This document shows positions 44,460 through 54,441 of a stretch of 64,000 bases of DNA, piece after piece (position 1 is the stretch's first letter; every line of letters starts with the position of its first letter). The notes beneath the pieces were generated by a model. That model searched no databases. It worked only from the letters and a program-made list of their open reading frames with translations, and was not told the DNA's origin. The position numbers and the translations under genes were made by a program. The DNA comes from Nitrospira lenta (GTDB lineage Bacteria; Nitrospirota; Nitrospiria; Nitrospirales; Nitrospiraceae): the NCBI RefSeq assembly GCF_900403705.1, contig NZ_OUNR01000002.1:26089-90088 (forward strand), in the 5' to 3' direction.

Positions 44460-45329
44460 ATGCTCACATACTATCAAGTGCTCGAACTGCCGACCACGGC
44501 CACCGGTGAAGACATTAAGAAGGCCTGGCACGAGCAACTACAAGTCTGGCATCCGGATCGATTCACGCATGCTCCAGGCCTGCAGCGCAAAGCCGAAGCC
44601 CGTACGACCTTGATCAATCAGGCGTATCAAACGCTCAACGATCCAAGCGCTCGCCAGCGCTACGACGCCACGACCGGCCCCACGCCGGTGCGCCCGCATA
44701 CAACGGCCTCCCCGACTCCTCCGCCGCGCCCGACGACCTCTGTGCACCCGCAAACGCCGCCCCCCAGATCGCGCAGCGAACAACGTGGCCCACACCTTCC
44801 GGTCATGCTGTCCCGAAAAAACCAGCCCAAAATCGCGGTGCCGGCGATTCACATCCTCGTCGACACCCGCGAACACATGCCGTACATCTTCTCCGGCTTG
44901 AGCAGAATCGCCGGCACCACCCGCCAAACCCTGCAGGCCGGGGACTATGCCATCGCCGAGGCACCGGACATTTTCCGCGTTGAACGCAGACGGGCCGAGG
45001 AGCTCAATACGATTTTCTCCAATCCCTCAGAAAACCGGCAGCGGTTCATGCGCGAACTGGAACCGCTCCTCAAGATTCCCCATCGCTTTCTAGTGATCGA
45101 AGGCGCGCTCTTCCAGCGCCTCGCCAGCGGACGCCTGGGCCAGTATCACAAAAATGGGCTATTGGATTTTCTGGATGCGCTGACCGCGCGCTTCGGGCTG
45201 CAGATTATTTACGCGGAGCATCGAGACGAGGCGGAAGAGCGCGTCGCCAATCTGGCAACGCTGCACTACGCCTATTACTACGCTGAGCAGGAAGGACTGG
45301 GACGCTACCTGACGGACAACGACGTCTGA
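44460..45329 (+). CDS. Fusion of a J domain with an ERCC4-type nuclease domain
   Basis: Residues 1-70 are a J domain (YYQVLELPTTATGEDIKKAW, the HPD tripeptide at 31-33, INQAYQTLNDPSARQRYD), so DnaK may be a partner. A Pro/Thr-rich linker (about 71-125) follows. Residues 130-285 resemble the ERCC4/XPF nuclease family: VDTREH with Asp135 and Glu138, GDY at 161-163, and VERRRAEEL at about 174-182 in place of the classical ERK-x3-D. A Lys-to-Arg change at the catalytic site is therefore present, which may reduce or alter activity. AGAGGA lies seven bases before the ATG. I do not know of a named family with this domain pair. Confidence 0.82.
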   Translation: MLTYYQVLELPTTATGEDIKKAWHEQLQVWHPDRFTHAPGLQRKAEARTTLINQAYQTLNDPSARQRYDATTGPTPVRPHTTASPTPPPRPTTSVHPQTPPPRSRSEQRGPHLPVMLSRKNQPKIAVPAIHILVDTREHMPYIFSGLSRIAGTTRQTLQAGDYAIAEAPDIFRVERRRAEELNTIFSNPSENRQRFMRELEPLLKIPHRFLVIEGALFQRLASGRLGQYHKNGLLDFLDALTARFGLQIIYAEHRDEAEERVANLATLHYAYYYAEQEGLGRYLTDNDV

Positions 45330-45347
45330 TCGGCGCCCTCTTCCGGA

Positions 45348-45812
45348 TTATCGGCACCCCTCGAATCCCGTCTGTCGCAAGGCTTCGTAGATCACCACCG
45401 ATACCGCGTTCGAGAGATTCAAGCTCCGGCTGCCGGGCCGCATCGGCACGCGAACGCGCTGCGCCTCAGGGACCGCCTCAATGAGCTCGACCGGCAACCC
45501 TCGCGTTTCAGGCCCGAAAAGAAACACATCCCCTGACGCATAGGCATTGAGGTCATACCGGCGCGTGCCTTTCGTCGAGGCCGCAAAGATGCGGCGACCG
45601 GCGAACTGCTCCGCACAGGCTGTCCAATCGTCATGCACGGTGAGCGAGGCGAATTCGTGATAGTCCAGTCCGGCGCGCAATAATTGCTTGTCCTCCAGCG
45701 AAAAGCCGAGCGGCTTCACCAGATGCAGACAAACGCCCGTGTTCGCGCAGAGGCGGATGATATTGCCGGTGTTGGGAGGAATTTCAGGCTGATAGAGAAT
45801 AAGGTCGAACAT
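45348..45812 (-). CDS. trmL: tRNA (cytidine/uridine-34 2'-O)-methyltransferase
   Basis: SPOUT-class methyltransferase that modifies the wobble base of leucine tRNAs using S-adenosylmethionine. Visible motifs are LYQPEIPPNTGNIIRLCANTG at the start, LVKPLGFSLEDKQLLRAGLDYHE, FLFGPETRGLP and the trefoil-knot end RVPMRPGSRSLNLSNAVSVV. The length of 154 residues is standard. It converges with the J-ERCC4 gene. Confidence 0.96.
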   Translation of the reverse strand: MFDLILYQPEIPPNTGNIIRLCANTGVCLHLVKPLGFSLEDKQLLRAGLDYHEFASLTVHDDWTACAEQFAGRRIFAASTKGTRRYDLNAYASGDVFLFGPETRGLPVELIEAVPEAQRVRVPMRPGSRSLNLSNAVSVVIYEALRQTGFEGCR

Positions 45813-45928
45813 GAAGCAGGTGACCGGACAATCAGAATGTGACGATAGGGACGCAGTCTACCACGGACGCCCCTGATGCCATCACCACTTTCCCAGGCCC
45901 ACCGAAGAAACCAGAGTCAGGAGCATTC

Positions 45929-46948
45929 TCACGCCGCATAGCCCTTTGGATTCGTACTTTGCCAACGCCAGGCATCGGCACACATCACATCGAGCCCCCG
46001 TTCGGCGCGCCAGCCCAATTGTGCCTGCGCCTGCTTCGGATCGGCGTAGCAAGACGCGATGTCGCCGGGCCTCCGAGCTGCCACCTGATAGGGAACCGGT
46101 TTCCCGCTGGCCCGCTCAAACGCCCGCACAATTTCCAGCACGCTATACCCGTTCCCCGTTCCCAAATTCACCGTCAAACACTCCGTCATCTGCTTCGATC
46201 GCTCCAACGCCTGCAGCGCCTTGAGATGGCCAAGCGCCAAATCCACGACATGAATATAGTCTCGCACCCCAGTGCCGTCAGGAGTGGAATAGTCGCCGCC
46301 CCACACATTGAGACTCGCCCGCCGCCCCACGGCAACCTGCGCGACAAACGGCAACAGATTATTCGGCACCCCCCGGGGGTCTTCCCCGATCAACCCGCTG
46401 GCATGCGCACCCACCGGATTGAAGTATCGTAAAATACAGAGCCGCCAGGACTGATCGCTCCGCTGCAAATCGCGCAGAATCTCCTCGACCATCAGCTTCG
46501 ACCGGCCATAGGGGTTGGTCGCCGAGAGCGGATGATCCTCCGTCAGCGGCAACCGTTGCGGATCGCCATACACGGTGGCCGACGAGCTGAACACCAACTG
46601 CTTCACACCGCATTCACCCATCGCCTCCAACAACCGCAAGGTGCCGACCACGTTATTGTCGTAGTAGGACAACGGCTGCTCGACGGACTCGCCCACGGCC
46701 TTCAGCCCGGCAAAATGGATAACCGCAGTAGCCTTGCTCGCCCGTAAGGCAGCCACCAGAGCTGCACGATCGCGACAGTCGCCGCGGACTAACGGGACAG
46801 ACTTTCCCGTGATGCGCTGCACGCGCGCCAAGGCTTCAGGGTGGCTGTTACTGAAATTATCGAAGACGGTGACCTCAAATCCTGCTTGCAGCAACTCCAC
46901 ACAGGTATGCGATCCAATATATCCAGCACCGCCAGTGACCAGAATCAT
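45929..46948 (-). CDS. galE: UDP-glucose 4-epimerase
   Basis: Interconverts UDP-glucose and UDP-galactose. The Rossmann NAD motif GGAGYIGSH is at residues 6-14, the catalytic serine in FSSSATVYG, and the YxxxK pair in [12 protein letters not shown]-terminal [12 protein letters not shown] is a hallmark of GalE. The length of 339 residues is normal. GGAGGTAGGG precedes the ATG. The CgeB-like glycosyltransferase and aldose epimerase lie nearby, but these genes are not in one operon. Confidence 0.96.
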   Translation of the reverse strand: MILVTGGAGYIGSHTCVELLQAGFEVTVFDNFSNSHPEALARVQRITGKSVPLVRGDCRDRAALVAALRASKATAVIHFAGLKAVGESVEQPLSYYDNNVVGTLRLLEAMGECGVKQLVFSSSATVYGDPQRLPLTEDHPLSATNPYGRSKLMVEEILRDLQRSDQSWRLCILRYFNPVGAHASGLIGEDPRGVPNNLLPFVAQVAVGRRASLNVWGGDYSTPDGTGVRDYIHVVDLALGHLKALQALERSKQMTECLTVNLGTGNGYSVLEIVRAFERASGKPVPYQVAARRPGDIASCYADPKQAQAQLGWRAERGLDVMCADAWRWQSTNPKGYAA

Positions 46949-47271
46949 TGCCCTACCTCCAATCGATCAGTCCCGCCAGCGCCGTCTCGCGAGCCCCACA
47001 CATCACAGCACACACGTTATCCGTGCCCAGCTTATCAAACTGGGGACGAAGGTCAAACGATGCCTGCCATCCTGCGCCGCCCCCACGCTCCATTCATCCC
47101 ATCAAGATCGGACCACGGCACTATCTCGAAGGTCCACGGCGAAAGACGATGAATCCCTTTCAATCTCACGGCCTCTCATAAGCCAAGCCGTTTCGATCCT
47201 GCCACCCACAGTGGTGTATTACAGAATCCCCGTGTATCTTGAAGCATCGACCTTCAGGCTAGAGGAGCAGA
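46949..47271. other. Intergenic stretch without a recognisable gene
   Basis: This 323-base gap between divergent galE and the TPR gene shows no supported small gene and no clear promoter or terminator. Confidence 0.4.
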
Positions 47272-49044
47272 ATGTTCGAACAGCGCGCGATCGTAGGGCA
47301 TAGATTTCAGACCTCCCCCTTGATCCGATGCCGATACGGAATCGTACTTCAGATCGTCTGGTTCACAGCGATCCTCGCGACACCCCTTGCCTCCTGGGCC
47401 CAGGATCCACAACCACTATCTCCTGAGCGCCTAGCGGAACAAGCCAAAGCGGTGTGGGATAGCGGGGCAGTGATACCAGCACTCGATTTGCTCAAAGAAG
47501 GGATTCATCGCCATCCTGAAGCGCTCACGCTCCATAAACTGCGCGGCGATATTCTGGCCGCCGCCCGCGGCCCTCAGGAAGCCGTGCAGGCTTACGAGAC
47601 CGCCCTCGCCCAACAACCGACCGCCTTGGACATCCGCTGGGCCAAATGGAGTGTCTTGATGCACTGGGGCCAGGCGGAGGAATCCCTTGCCGAACTGCAA
47701 CGCATTGCGGAGATCGACCCTCAGAATCCGCTGGTCCATCTGCGGCTGGCTCAGGAACTGCGCAAGCTCGACCGCCTGGAGGATTCGCTGAAGTCCTATC
47801 AGCACGCGGTAGCCCTGGCGCCGGGGTTACTGGGGTGGAGACTTGCGATGGCGCGCGCGCGCTTCGATGTTTTAGACTATCGCGGCGCCGATGCCGACGT
47901 GCAATACGTCATTGCCACGGCGCCCCCAGGCTCTCCGTTGGAGCTCCCGGCCAAGAACCAACTCGCGCAACATTACGAGTCGATGGAACGAGGCCGCCGC
48001 TTTACTCCGGCGCTGACACCGGATGCGACCGAGCAACAGCTGAAAGAATGGGCCGCCATTCGCGCCGATGCCTGGAGGCTGTTCTCGACCGGTCATTTCC
48101 AAGAAGCCGAGCCGATCTACCGGCGGATTGTTACTCTCAACCCCAGAGACACGCTGGCCACCCATCAACTCGGGCTGACCCTCATGCAGCTGGGCCGATG
48201 CAAGGATGCGCTGGCCATCTTTGGAAACGTGCTCAACATGAACCCCAGCGAAGACGACTACGCGGATACCGTCTTTCGGATGGGCCAGTGTCTGGTGGAA
48301 TTAGAACAGTGGGAAGACGCCTTCGTACATTTCCAAACGCTCTACGACACCGCCGTCGAGTTTGAACAAAACAACAAAGACGTCCAACTGCCTGCCGGCA
48401 CACGCGTACTCGCAAAAGACAAACTCGCCCGATGGCTCGACAAGATTCGCCCGCATGTCCCTGAATTAGCCCGGATGAGCACCGCCGAAGCGGCGGCGGT
48501 CCCCGCTCCGTCCGGCGTGAAATCTCCGGCCGCGGCACTGGCGGAGGAAGCCCTGTTTGAAAAGGCGCTGGAACGGCTGACACCACAGAAACCGTTGGAC
48601 TCGCAAGCTTCGCTCATGGGCCGCGACGCCGACTTCAGCTGGTTTCGCTTCGTCATTTCGTCCGGCAAAGTCATCCGCGACGATTACCCAACCGGCGCGC
48701 ACGAATTCATTCCGCTGAATCCGAATGACACCTTCCCCGTCACGCAACCGGACATCTATCTGGTATTCGGACTCGTCTCAGCCTCGTATGACGCCGTGCC
48801 ACTATCCGCGCAATGTTTTTTGGAACTCGCCGAAGTCACCGGCGAAGCCACGCCCGTCGCGCAGGACCAGGTGATGATGGCCATGAATGACCAGTCCGGC
48901 TACTTCCGTCTCTCTGCGCCCAAAACAGGATGGGCCCCGGGCCTCTACCGCTGTGGATTATTCGCCGGAGAACGGACCTCCGCCTACACGCAAGCCGACG
49001 AAGTGCGATTCAGGATTATCAACCCACTACGGTCGGTTGAATAA
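47272..49044 (+). CDS. Exported TPR-repeat protein
   Basis: A signal anchor or late signal peptide (hydrophobic at about 23-42, ending SWA) is followed by at least seven tetratricopeptide repeats over about 50-360 (for example LAQELRKLDRLEDSLKSYQHAVALAP). A less regular C-terminal domain of about 130 residues carries FVISSGKVIRDDYPTGAHEF. It resembles periplasmic scaffold proteins. The partner is unknown. GAGGAGCAG gives a usable start. The gene is monocistronic. Confidence 0.8.
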   Translation: MFEQRAIVGHRFQTSPLIRCRYGIVLQIVWFTAILATPLASWAQDPQPLSPERLAEQAKAVWDSGAVIPALDLLKEGIHRHPEALTLHKLRGDILAAARGPQEAVQAYETALAQQPTALDIRWAKWSVLMHWGQAEESLAELQRIAEIDPQNPLVHLRLAQELRKLDRLEDSLKSYQHAVALAPGLLGWRLAMARARFDVLDYRGADADVQYVIATAPPGSPLELPAKNQLAQHYESMERGRRFTPALTPDATEQQLKEWAAIRADAWRLFSTGHFQEAEPIYRRIVTLNPRDTLATHQLGLTLMQLGRCKDALAIFGNVLNMNPSEDDYADTVFRMGQCLVELEQWEDAFVHFQTLYDTAVEFEQNNKDVQLPAGTRVLAKDKLARWLDKIRPHVPELARMSTAEAAAVPAPSGVKSPAAALAEEALFEKALERLTPQKPLDSQASLMGRDADFSWFRFVISSGKVIRDDYPTGAHEFIPLNPNDTFPVTQPDIYLVFGLVSASYDAVPLSAQCFLELAEVTGEATPVAQDQVMMAMNDQSGYFRLSAPKTGWAPGLYRCGLFAGERTSAYTQADEVRFRIINPLRSVE

Positions 49045-49074
49045 CCCGCTCAACCCAAGCTTCGAGAACCAGAA

Positions 49075-50154
49075 CTACGCTGCGACGAGAGGATCGAGTT
49101 GGCTCCGGATCGTCTGGGCCAAGGCGTGATAGCCCTCTGACATCTCCAGGAAATGCCGCCGCCGTATATCCTCTTCAGCTCGCGCCCCTGCCTGGCCATA
49201 GGTGCGCGCTGCGCTCTCATAGACCGATGCCAGAGACCAGCGAATCGGCGCCTGACGCAGCTGGCGCTTGGCGACATACTCATGGAGCGGCTGCCGGGCG
49301 ATCATGTCCAGCAGGGCTTGCGCCCGGTGCAAGCTGGTATGAGCCGCCATGACGGTGTCGTGCCCCTGCCGGGCGATGGCTTTCCGCTCGGCTGGATGCG
49401 CATGATAATAGTCGGTGAGCTCAACGATACGATCGACATTCCCCTTCTCATACAGCACGCAATGCGTCCGGTCCTGGAATAAGTCGTCGAACCCGTTCCC
49501 CACACGCTCCGTCAGCAGCAATGCGCCGCAGGCCATGGCCTGGAATGTCCTAAAGTTTACGTCGTTTGCGACGGATTGGTTCAACACCAGCATCGATCGG
49601 TTGAAGGTCTCAAGATAAGGCCCGGACTGCACCACCACCGGATACCGAGTCTGCAGACGCCGGATCAGGTCGACGCGATCGGGGTTTCTGGCAGCATTGA
49701 GCGTGCCGATGAACGACAGCGGAATGTCTCTGGCGAATCCACGATCCTGGTCCTGCGACCGGTGGCAGAACAACGGCATCCACGAGACATGCTGCCGGTC
49801 TCCGTCAAGTTGATAGGCTGGCACCCAGTCCTTCTGCGCGACAAAGATCGCATCGAAGGCCGTCGCGTAGTGGAGATGCCAACTAAAATGGATGTGCGAA
49901 TCGATCACATACCAGACCACCGGCACCGGAATCGCTTCCAGCCCCAGCACCAGAGGATAGGTGCTTTCATCCCCCAGCACAATCAGATCCGGGAACCAGT
50001 TGGATGGAAGGCGCGCCAGCAGATCCTTGGCGTCAAGCAACGAGCGCAGAAGCGGGACATCGGCTGTCCGATGGTACCCGGCCCATTTCACATCATGACC
50101 GAGCTGCCGGAACGATTCTAGAAAGTAGGCGTTCCCGAGATGCAAAATCTTCAT
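49075..50154 (-). CDS. CgeB-like glycosyltransferase
   Basis: The N-terminal domain begins MKILHLGNAYFLESFRQLGHDV, a Rossmann-like start of the GT-B fold. The C-terminal domain has LNQSVANDVNFRTFQAMACGALLLTERVGN, the Glu-containing donor-site region of CgeB/glycosyltransferase family 1-like proteins, and HTSLHRAQALLDMI. It probably transfers a sugar to a surface or cell-wall acceptor, but the substrates are unknown. The ATG at 50154 is chosen; the 28 upstream in-frame residues look unrelated. Confidence 0.82.
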   Translation of the reverse strand: MKILHLGNAYFLESFRQLGHDVKWAGYHRTADVPLLRSLLDAKDLLARLPSNWFPDLIVLGDESTYPLVLGLEAIPVPVVWYVIDSHIHFSWHLHYATAFDAIFVAQKDWVPAYQLDGDRQHVSWMPLFCHRSQDQDRGFARDIPLSFIGTLNAARNPDRVDLIRRLQTRYPVVVQSGPYLETFNRSMLVLNQSVANDVNFRTFQAMACGALLLTERVGNGFDDLFQDRTHCVLYEKGNVDRIVELTDYYHAHPAERKAIARQGHDTVMAAHTSLHRAQALLDMIARQPLHEYVAKRQLRQAPIRWSLASVYESAARTYGQAGARAEEDIRRRHFLEMSEGYHALAQTIRSQLDPLVAA

Positions 50155-50253
50155 AGTGACTCGATGATCGTGACTGCCGGGTGGTCTAGCAGTCCCCTGT
50201 GCCGATAATGAGGCAGCGGGAAACTCTACCGCGAGCATGAGTGACCGTTGCTG

Positions 50254-50466
50254 CTAGTTCTTCAATCGGCTAGAACCGCGGCGAACTTGAGAATTCTCCC
50301 TTCGCGGGCGAATTCCGATCGACGGGGCCCTCTCTCGCTCAAGGGGACTCATCACCGCATGAATGTCTTGCCTACCCTGACGGCCAAACGGTTCCTTCTC
50401 CGGCAAATTCTTCCGAGCCCCCATCACGACAGCCATAATCGGCTGCCGACGCCCCTTAATTGGCAC
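50254..50466 (-). CDS. Possible small basic protein (70 aa)
   Basis: A GTG start with GGGAGGAG six bases upstream opens 70 codons rich in Arg and Lys (for example RRENSQVRRGSSRLKN). The ribosome binding site is the main support. No family is recognised and codon use is not distinctive. It may be a chance frame. Confidence 0.35.
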   Translation of the reverse strand: MPIKGRRQPIMAVVMGARKNLPEKEPFGRQGRQDIHAVMSPLERERAPSIGIRPRRENSQVRRGSSRLKN

Positions 50467-50592
50467 GGCGTGCTCCTCCCGGGAAACCGGCATCCCGCCT
50501 CGCATGCCCGCGTGCGCCCCTATTGACTCATCATCTGATTCTCGCTAGCCTTCGCGCATTGACCTTTTGCACGCCGATAAGGAGAAACGATC

Positions 50593-51342
50593 ATGACCCC
50601 AGCTCGTCTTGCCATGCTACTGGTGATAGGCATGTTGCTGCCCTCGGCAGCGATGGCCGCCTCGCCGGTCCGTGAATCACACGTCGAATATTCAGCCGAC
50701 AGCACGATGGAATCGGACGGTGGTATGAGCATGAAATCCCGCGTCTACCACACCCCCGACAAGGATCGGACAGAGATGGGCGGCGCGGACGGCAGCATCA
50801 TGATTATGCGCAGGGATAAGAATGTCATGTGGCAGCTGTTCGGCGACATGTATATGGAATTGCCGCTGGCCCAGTCCAACGCGGGCGGCATGGAAGACTT
50901 GGAGATTCTCGAACAGAAGGACGTCGGAGAAGAAACGATTAATGGAATCAAGACAACAAAATCAAAAATCATCGCGGTAAAAAAAGACGGGAACAAATTC
51001 GGCGGATTCTTCTGGACAAGCCGCGAAGGCATCACCGTGAGAATGGATCTGCTTTCAAAGGAAGGCGATAAGAAGATCCGCATGTTCAGTGAGCTGACGA
51101 ACCTCAAGATCGGGAAACAGGATCCGGCCCTGTTTGAAATCCCCGCCGGCTACACCAAGAACGACATGGGCGCCATGATGGGCCAGGGGGGCATGCCCAA
51201 CCTGGACGAAATGATGAAGAACGCGGGAGACGAGCGGCCCAAAGAGAAACGGCCGGCGAAAGAGAGCAGCCGGAGCAAACCCGCCGAGAGTGACAGCCCC
51301 GTGGACATGAATAAGATGCTGAAGGGCATCTTCGGCCGGTAA
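50593..51342 (+). CDS. Exported DUF4412-like protein
   Basis: The signal peptide ends near AMA. The mature part begins ESHVEYSADSTMESDGGMSMKSRVYHTPDKDRTEM, with later MRRDKNVMWQLFGD and ALFEIPAGYTK, the layout of DUF4412-type proteins related to the lipoprotein-carrier fold. A Met-rich (MGAMMGQGGMP) and then charged tail of about 65 residues follows; the methionines could bind copper, though this is only a suggestion. It starts at an ATG well placed after GGAG. It is followed after 14 bases by another exported protein, likely in one operon. Confidence 0.72.
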   Translation: MTPARLAMLLVIGMLLPSAAMAASPVRESHVEYSADSTMESDGGMSMKSRVYHTPDKDRTEMGGADGSIMIMRRDKNVMWQLFGDMYMELPLAQSNAGGMEDLEILEQKDVGEETINGIKTTKSKIIAVKKDGNKFGGFFWTSREGITVRMDLLSKEGDKKIRMFSELTNLKIGKQDPALFEIPAGYTKNDMGAMMGQGGMPNLDEMMKNAGDERPKEKRPAKESSRSKPAESDSPVDMNKMLKGIFGR

Positions 51343-51356
51343 GGGAGAATCCTACG

Positions 51357-52337
51357 ATGCACCTACGCAGAATATTCGGCTATACCGCCATCTTCCTGGT
51401 TCTTGCCGCTCCCGCTGTCCGCGCGGACGATATCTGCCTGGGCGATGAGGAAGAAAAAGCGGCCAAGGCTCAGGTGGCCGCGCTGCGCAAGGCGGAATCG
51501 TCAGGACAACCGGCCGCTCTGTTCATCGCCTACCGATCCATTATGAACAACGACTGTATTGATCGGTACGATAAGACCGCCATGGCCACGGCCAAGGCAA
51601 ATCTGACGAAGCTCGGGCGAGACCTCGCCAAAACCGCCGAAGCGAAGGGGGTCTTCTACTCCCCTGAGCCGGTGCGACCGGATGGACACACGTCGGCCTT
51701 TCGCTATTTCGACGCCATCGGAGACTATCCGGAAGCCAACCGGGTCATGCTGAAGGCCATGCACCTGAAACCGGAAGATCTGCAATTATTCAAAATAGCC
51801 TGGGCCATCGACCAAGGCCGTACCGCCGGCTCACGAGACCCCCGCACAGGAGAACAGCCGCCCTATGTCTCGCCACCGGCCTATCGCCAGGAGCTGACGA
51901 AAATCGCATCGACGAACGCCGACCGGCTCATGAAGGCCGAGGAGAAAGACGCGCCGGGCCTCTCCGGCAGCGCGGCAGACGTCTCGGTGTCGACCATGAG
52001 TTCTCTCCAAAAACTGAGAACGGCCGCAGAATGGATGACCTATGCGCCGGGGGGCGACAAGCCCGCGAAGGATCGAGCCGACCAGCGCGGCGACACCATC
52101 ATGAAGCGCTCCGACCCCACGTTTACCCACATGAATGCCACCCTCTACTATGAATTCTCCGGCTCTCCCAAGGGGAAAGAAATCGCCGCCCAGCTCAAGA
52201 AGAAGGGCGAGGAATCCCAGCGCGCCATGGAAAAGACCGGGAATAAGCTGAAAGAGGCGATCACGGAGCAAAGCGCGGCCGATCAGAAAAAGTTCGACAA
52301 GAAGAAGGCCGATCTCGAAAAAGAATTAGGGTTCTAG
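51357..52337 (+). CDS. Exported helical protein of unknown function
   Basis: The signal peptide ends near VRA. Two cysteines (DICLG and NNDCID) near residues 28 and 66 could form a disulfide. The rest is strongly helical, with a charged, Lys-rich C-terminal segment likely to be a coiled coil. No known domain is recognised. It directly follows the DUF4412-like gene, so the two probably act together. Confidence 0.62.
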   Translation: MHLRRIFGYTAIFLVLAAPAVRADDICLGDEEEKAAKAQVAALRKAESSGQPAALFIAYRSIMNNDCIDRYDKTAMATAKANLTKLGRDLAKTAEAKGVFYSPEPVRPDGHTSAFRYFDAIGDYPEANRVMLKAMHLKPEDLQLFKIAWAIDQGRTAGSRDPRTGEQPPYVSPPAYRQELTKIASTNADRLMKAEEKDAPGLSGSAADVSVSTMSSLQKLRTAAEWMTYAPGGDKPAKDRADQRGDTIMKRSDPTFTHMNATLYYEFSGSPKGKEIAAQLKKKGEESQRAMEKTGNKLKEAITEQSAADQKKFDKKKADLEKELGF

Positions 52338-52424
52338 CGGACGGCTTCCGGCCCCCGGCTTGATGGAGGGAAGCACCAGGCGCAGGGGCCTGCTCCCCAT
52401 CGGATGACCCGAGACGATCACACC

Positions 52425-52973
52425 ATGGCTGCCGTCCCTTCCCTTACGACCGCACGGCTGCTCCTTCGGCCGTTTCACCTCTCGGATGCTCCCAACATAC
52501 AGCAACTCGCAGGAGCCGAAGAAGTCGCCGCCGGCACATTTTTTCCGCATCCATACGAAGACGGCATGGCCGAGCAATGGATCGTGGACCAGGAACAGGC
52601 CCATGAGAGCGGCACCGCCGTCAGCTTCGCCATCACCCTTGCTGACCATGCGACATTCATCGGATCCATCAGCCTAGACATTGTCTCAATCCACCAGCAC
52701 GCGCGACTCGGCTACTGGCTCGGTGTCCCCTACTGGAATCACGGCTACGGGACCGAAGCCGTGGGCGCGGTCCTGCACTACGGCTTTATGCAATTGAATC
52801 TGCACCGCATCTACAGCCCGCACTTTCAGGGCAACGCGGCATCGGGGCGAGTTCTACAGAAAGTAGGGATGACCTACGAAGGCCGGATGCGAGAACACTA
52901 CGTCCGCTTCGGCAGACCTGTCGATCTCGAACTCTACGGCATGCTGAAGCGGGAATTCATGGAGCGCACCTGA
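52425..52973 (+). CDS. GNAT N-acetyltransferase (RimJ/RimL-like)
   Basis: The family opening LTTARLLLRPFHLSDAPNIQ, the strand FIGSISLDIV, the acetyl-CoA region GYWLGVPYWNHGYGTEAVGAVLHYGF and the late NAASGRVLQKVGMTYEGRMREH are all present. RimJ/L-like enzymes acetylate N-termini of ribosomal proteins or small amines, and the substrate here is unknown. The start at 52425 is preferred by homology to family beginnings; an in-frame ATG at 52404 is possible. Confidence 0.88.
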   Translation: MAAVPSLTTARLLLRPFHLSDAPNIQQLAGAEEVAAGTFFPHPYEDGMAEQWIVDQEQAHESGTAVSFAITLADHATFIGSISLDIVSIHQHARLGYWLGVPYWNHGYGTEAVGAVLHYGFMQLNLHRIYSPHFQGNAASGRVLQKVGMTYEGRMREHYVRFGRPVDLELYGMLKREFMERT

Positions 52974-52988
52974 GAAACGACGGGTAGA

Positions 52989-53945
52989 TCAGAGCTCGAT
53001 CCGATGGCGGATCGTGTAGCGGCCTGAAAACTGTTCGCCGGGAGGCAGGCGCTTCAACCCCCACTCAGGATGATTGAAGGCATCCGATGCACAGGTCATC
53101 GGTTCAATGGCGAACGCGCGGCGCGGCGCATCGGCAATCGCATCCCCGGTGTACACCACAATGGCGGAGAACGAACGGTCCATCGTTACCTCAATTACCC
53201 GGCCACTTCCGGCGTGACGCAGCGAGGCCGTCGCCATTCCCTCCGCATCGCGATCGAGTTGCACGTAACAATGATTGAACTTCTTCTCGCCGATCCGGCG
53301 AAAGTCTCGACAATCCCACTCGGTGCCTGTTGCGGGGAGAATCGTTCCCGTCGGTGTGAGCTGGTCATTGAATTCCAGAAAACCCGCGGCCGGAATCCTG
53401 GTTTCGGCTTCGTCGATTAATGGAGTGCCCACCGTGAAGTAGGGATGAAACCCCACCCCGACCGGCGCGGGGCGCGTCCCGGCATTCTGCACAGTGAACG
53501 AGCAGGATAATCCCGTTTCGTCTAAGCCATAGGTGACTTGGAGCATGAGTGAAAACGGATAGCCCTTGCTGCCGTATTGTTCCGCCTCAAGGCGAACATC
53601 AAAACTGACGCAGCTCGCTTCCGAACGAGACACCTGCCACGGCAAGGTCCGGACAAAACCGTGAATCGCGTTGGGACCTTCCTTATCGTTTCGTTCGAGC
53701 TGAAACGGCTCGCCGTCGAATGTATAACGGCCTGCCGCGATGCGGCCGGGAAACGGAATCAGCACATCCCCTTGCCCGCCCTTCTTGTGACTGCCACCAG
53801 AATAGCCCCAGACGATGTCCATCTCGCTGCCGTCGGCTTCCACCAGAAAATACCGGCGTAGTGACGCGCCCCAGGGGGAAACAATCGCCCGCTGGTTGCC
53901 GAAGGACAGCAGGATCTCTGTGTCGGGAGTCATAGTCATCGTCAT
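52989..53945 (-). CDS. Aldose 1-epimerase family protein
   Basis: Predicted mutarotase of the galactose-mutarotase fold. Motifs include VLIPFPGRIAAGRYTFDG, NAIHGFVRTLPW (with a conserved His), the general-acid region VGFHPYFTVG and the late FAIEPMTCASDAFN (conserved Glu). This is the pattern of aldose 1-epimerase-like proteins rather than strict GalM. The start is uncertain: ATGs at 53975 and 53945 both fit, and the latter gives the usual length. Confidence 0.85.
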   Translation of the reverse strand: MTMTMTPDTEILLSFGNQRAIVSPWGASLRRYFLVEADGSEMDIVWGYSGGSHKKGGQGDVLIPFPGRIAAGRYTFDGEPFQLERNDKEGPNAIHGFVRTLPWQVSRSEASCVSFDVRLEAEQYGSKGYPFSLMLQVTYGLDETGLSCSFTVQNAGTRPAPVGVGFHPYFTVGTPLIDEAETRIPAAGFLEFNDQLTPTGTILPATGTEWDCRDFRRIGEKKFNHCYVQLDRDAEGMATASLRHAGSGRVIEVTMDRSFSAIVVYTGDAIADAPRRAFAIEPMTCASDAFNHPEWGLKRLPPGEQFSGRYTIRHRIEL

Positions 53946-54071
53946 GGAACCGGAGTATAGCATTGAGCGGAGCACTCATCATACCGGCCTATTTCATTTG
54001 CCGCCGCCGATAGGCAAGATACCTGTCGTACAGTGGACCCCGCCCCTCGCGGAGAACCGGGAAACAACAGC

Positions 54072-54338
54072 ATGTGGCTTGTGTATATCGTCGAATGTGC
54101 CGATAAGAGCCTGTATACCGGAGTCACCAGCGATCTGGAGAAGCGGATGGCCGCTCATGCCGCCGGCAAAGGCGCCAAGTACACCAAACCGCGCAGACCA
54201 CTGATCCTTCGCTATACCGAGACCGTCGCCTCACGAGGGGACGCGTTACGGCGGGAAGCCGCGATCAAGTCCCTGAACCGATCCGGCAAGCTGACGCTCA
54301 TTGACTCATACAAGCAACAGGCGGTGAGCCTGACGTAA
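54072..54338 (+). CDS. Small GIY-YIG family protein (UPF0213-like)
   Basis: The motif appears as VYIVECADKSLYTGVTSDL, i.e. the GIY-YIG pair in V-Y-I ... L-Y-T-G form, followed by conserved RMAAHAAGKGAKYTK and RGDALRREAAIKSLNR. The usual catalytic Arg and Glu positions are kept. Small solo members of this group are numerous and their roles poorly known. The ATG at 54072 gives the family start, MWLVYIVEC. Confidence 0.88.
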   Translation: MWLVYIVECADKSLYTGVTSDLEKRMAAHAAGKGAKYTKPRRPLILRYTETVASRGDALRREAAIKSLNRSGKLTLIDSYKQQAVSLT

Positions 54339-54441
54339 CCAGCGCCGGTCCCCAGGTGGCCGTCTCTATTGCCGTTGGGCTCTAGCCTAGGTGCTGCTCC
54401 CATGGCATAGTGCCTAAGAGATTTTATTCAGGAGCCCGTAC

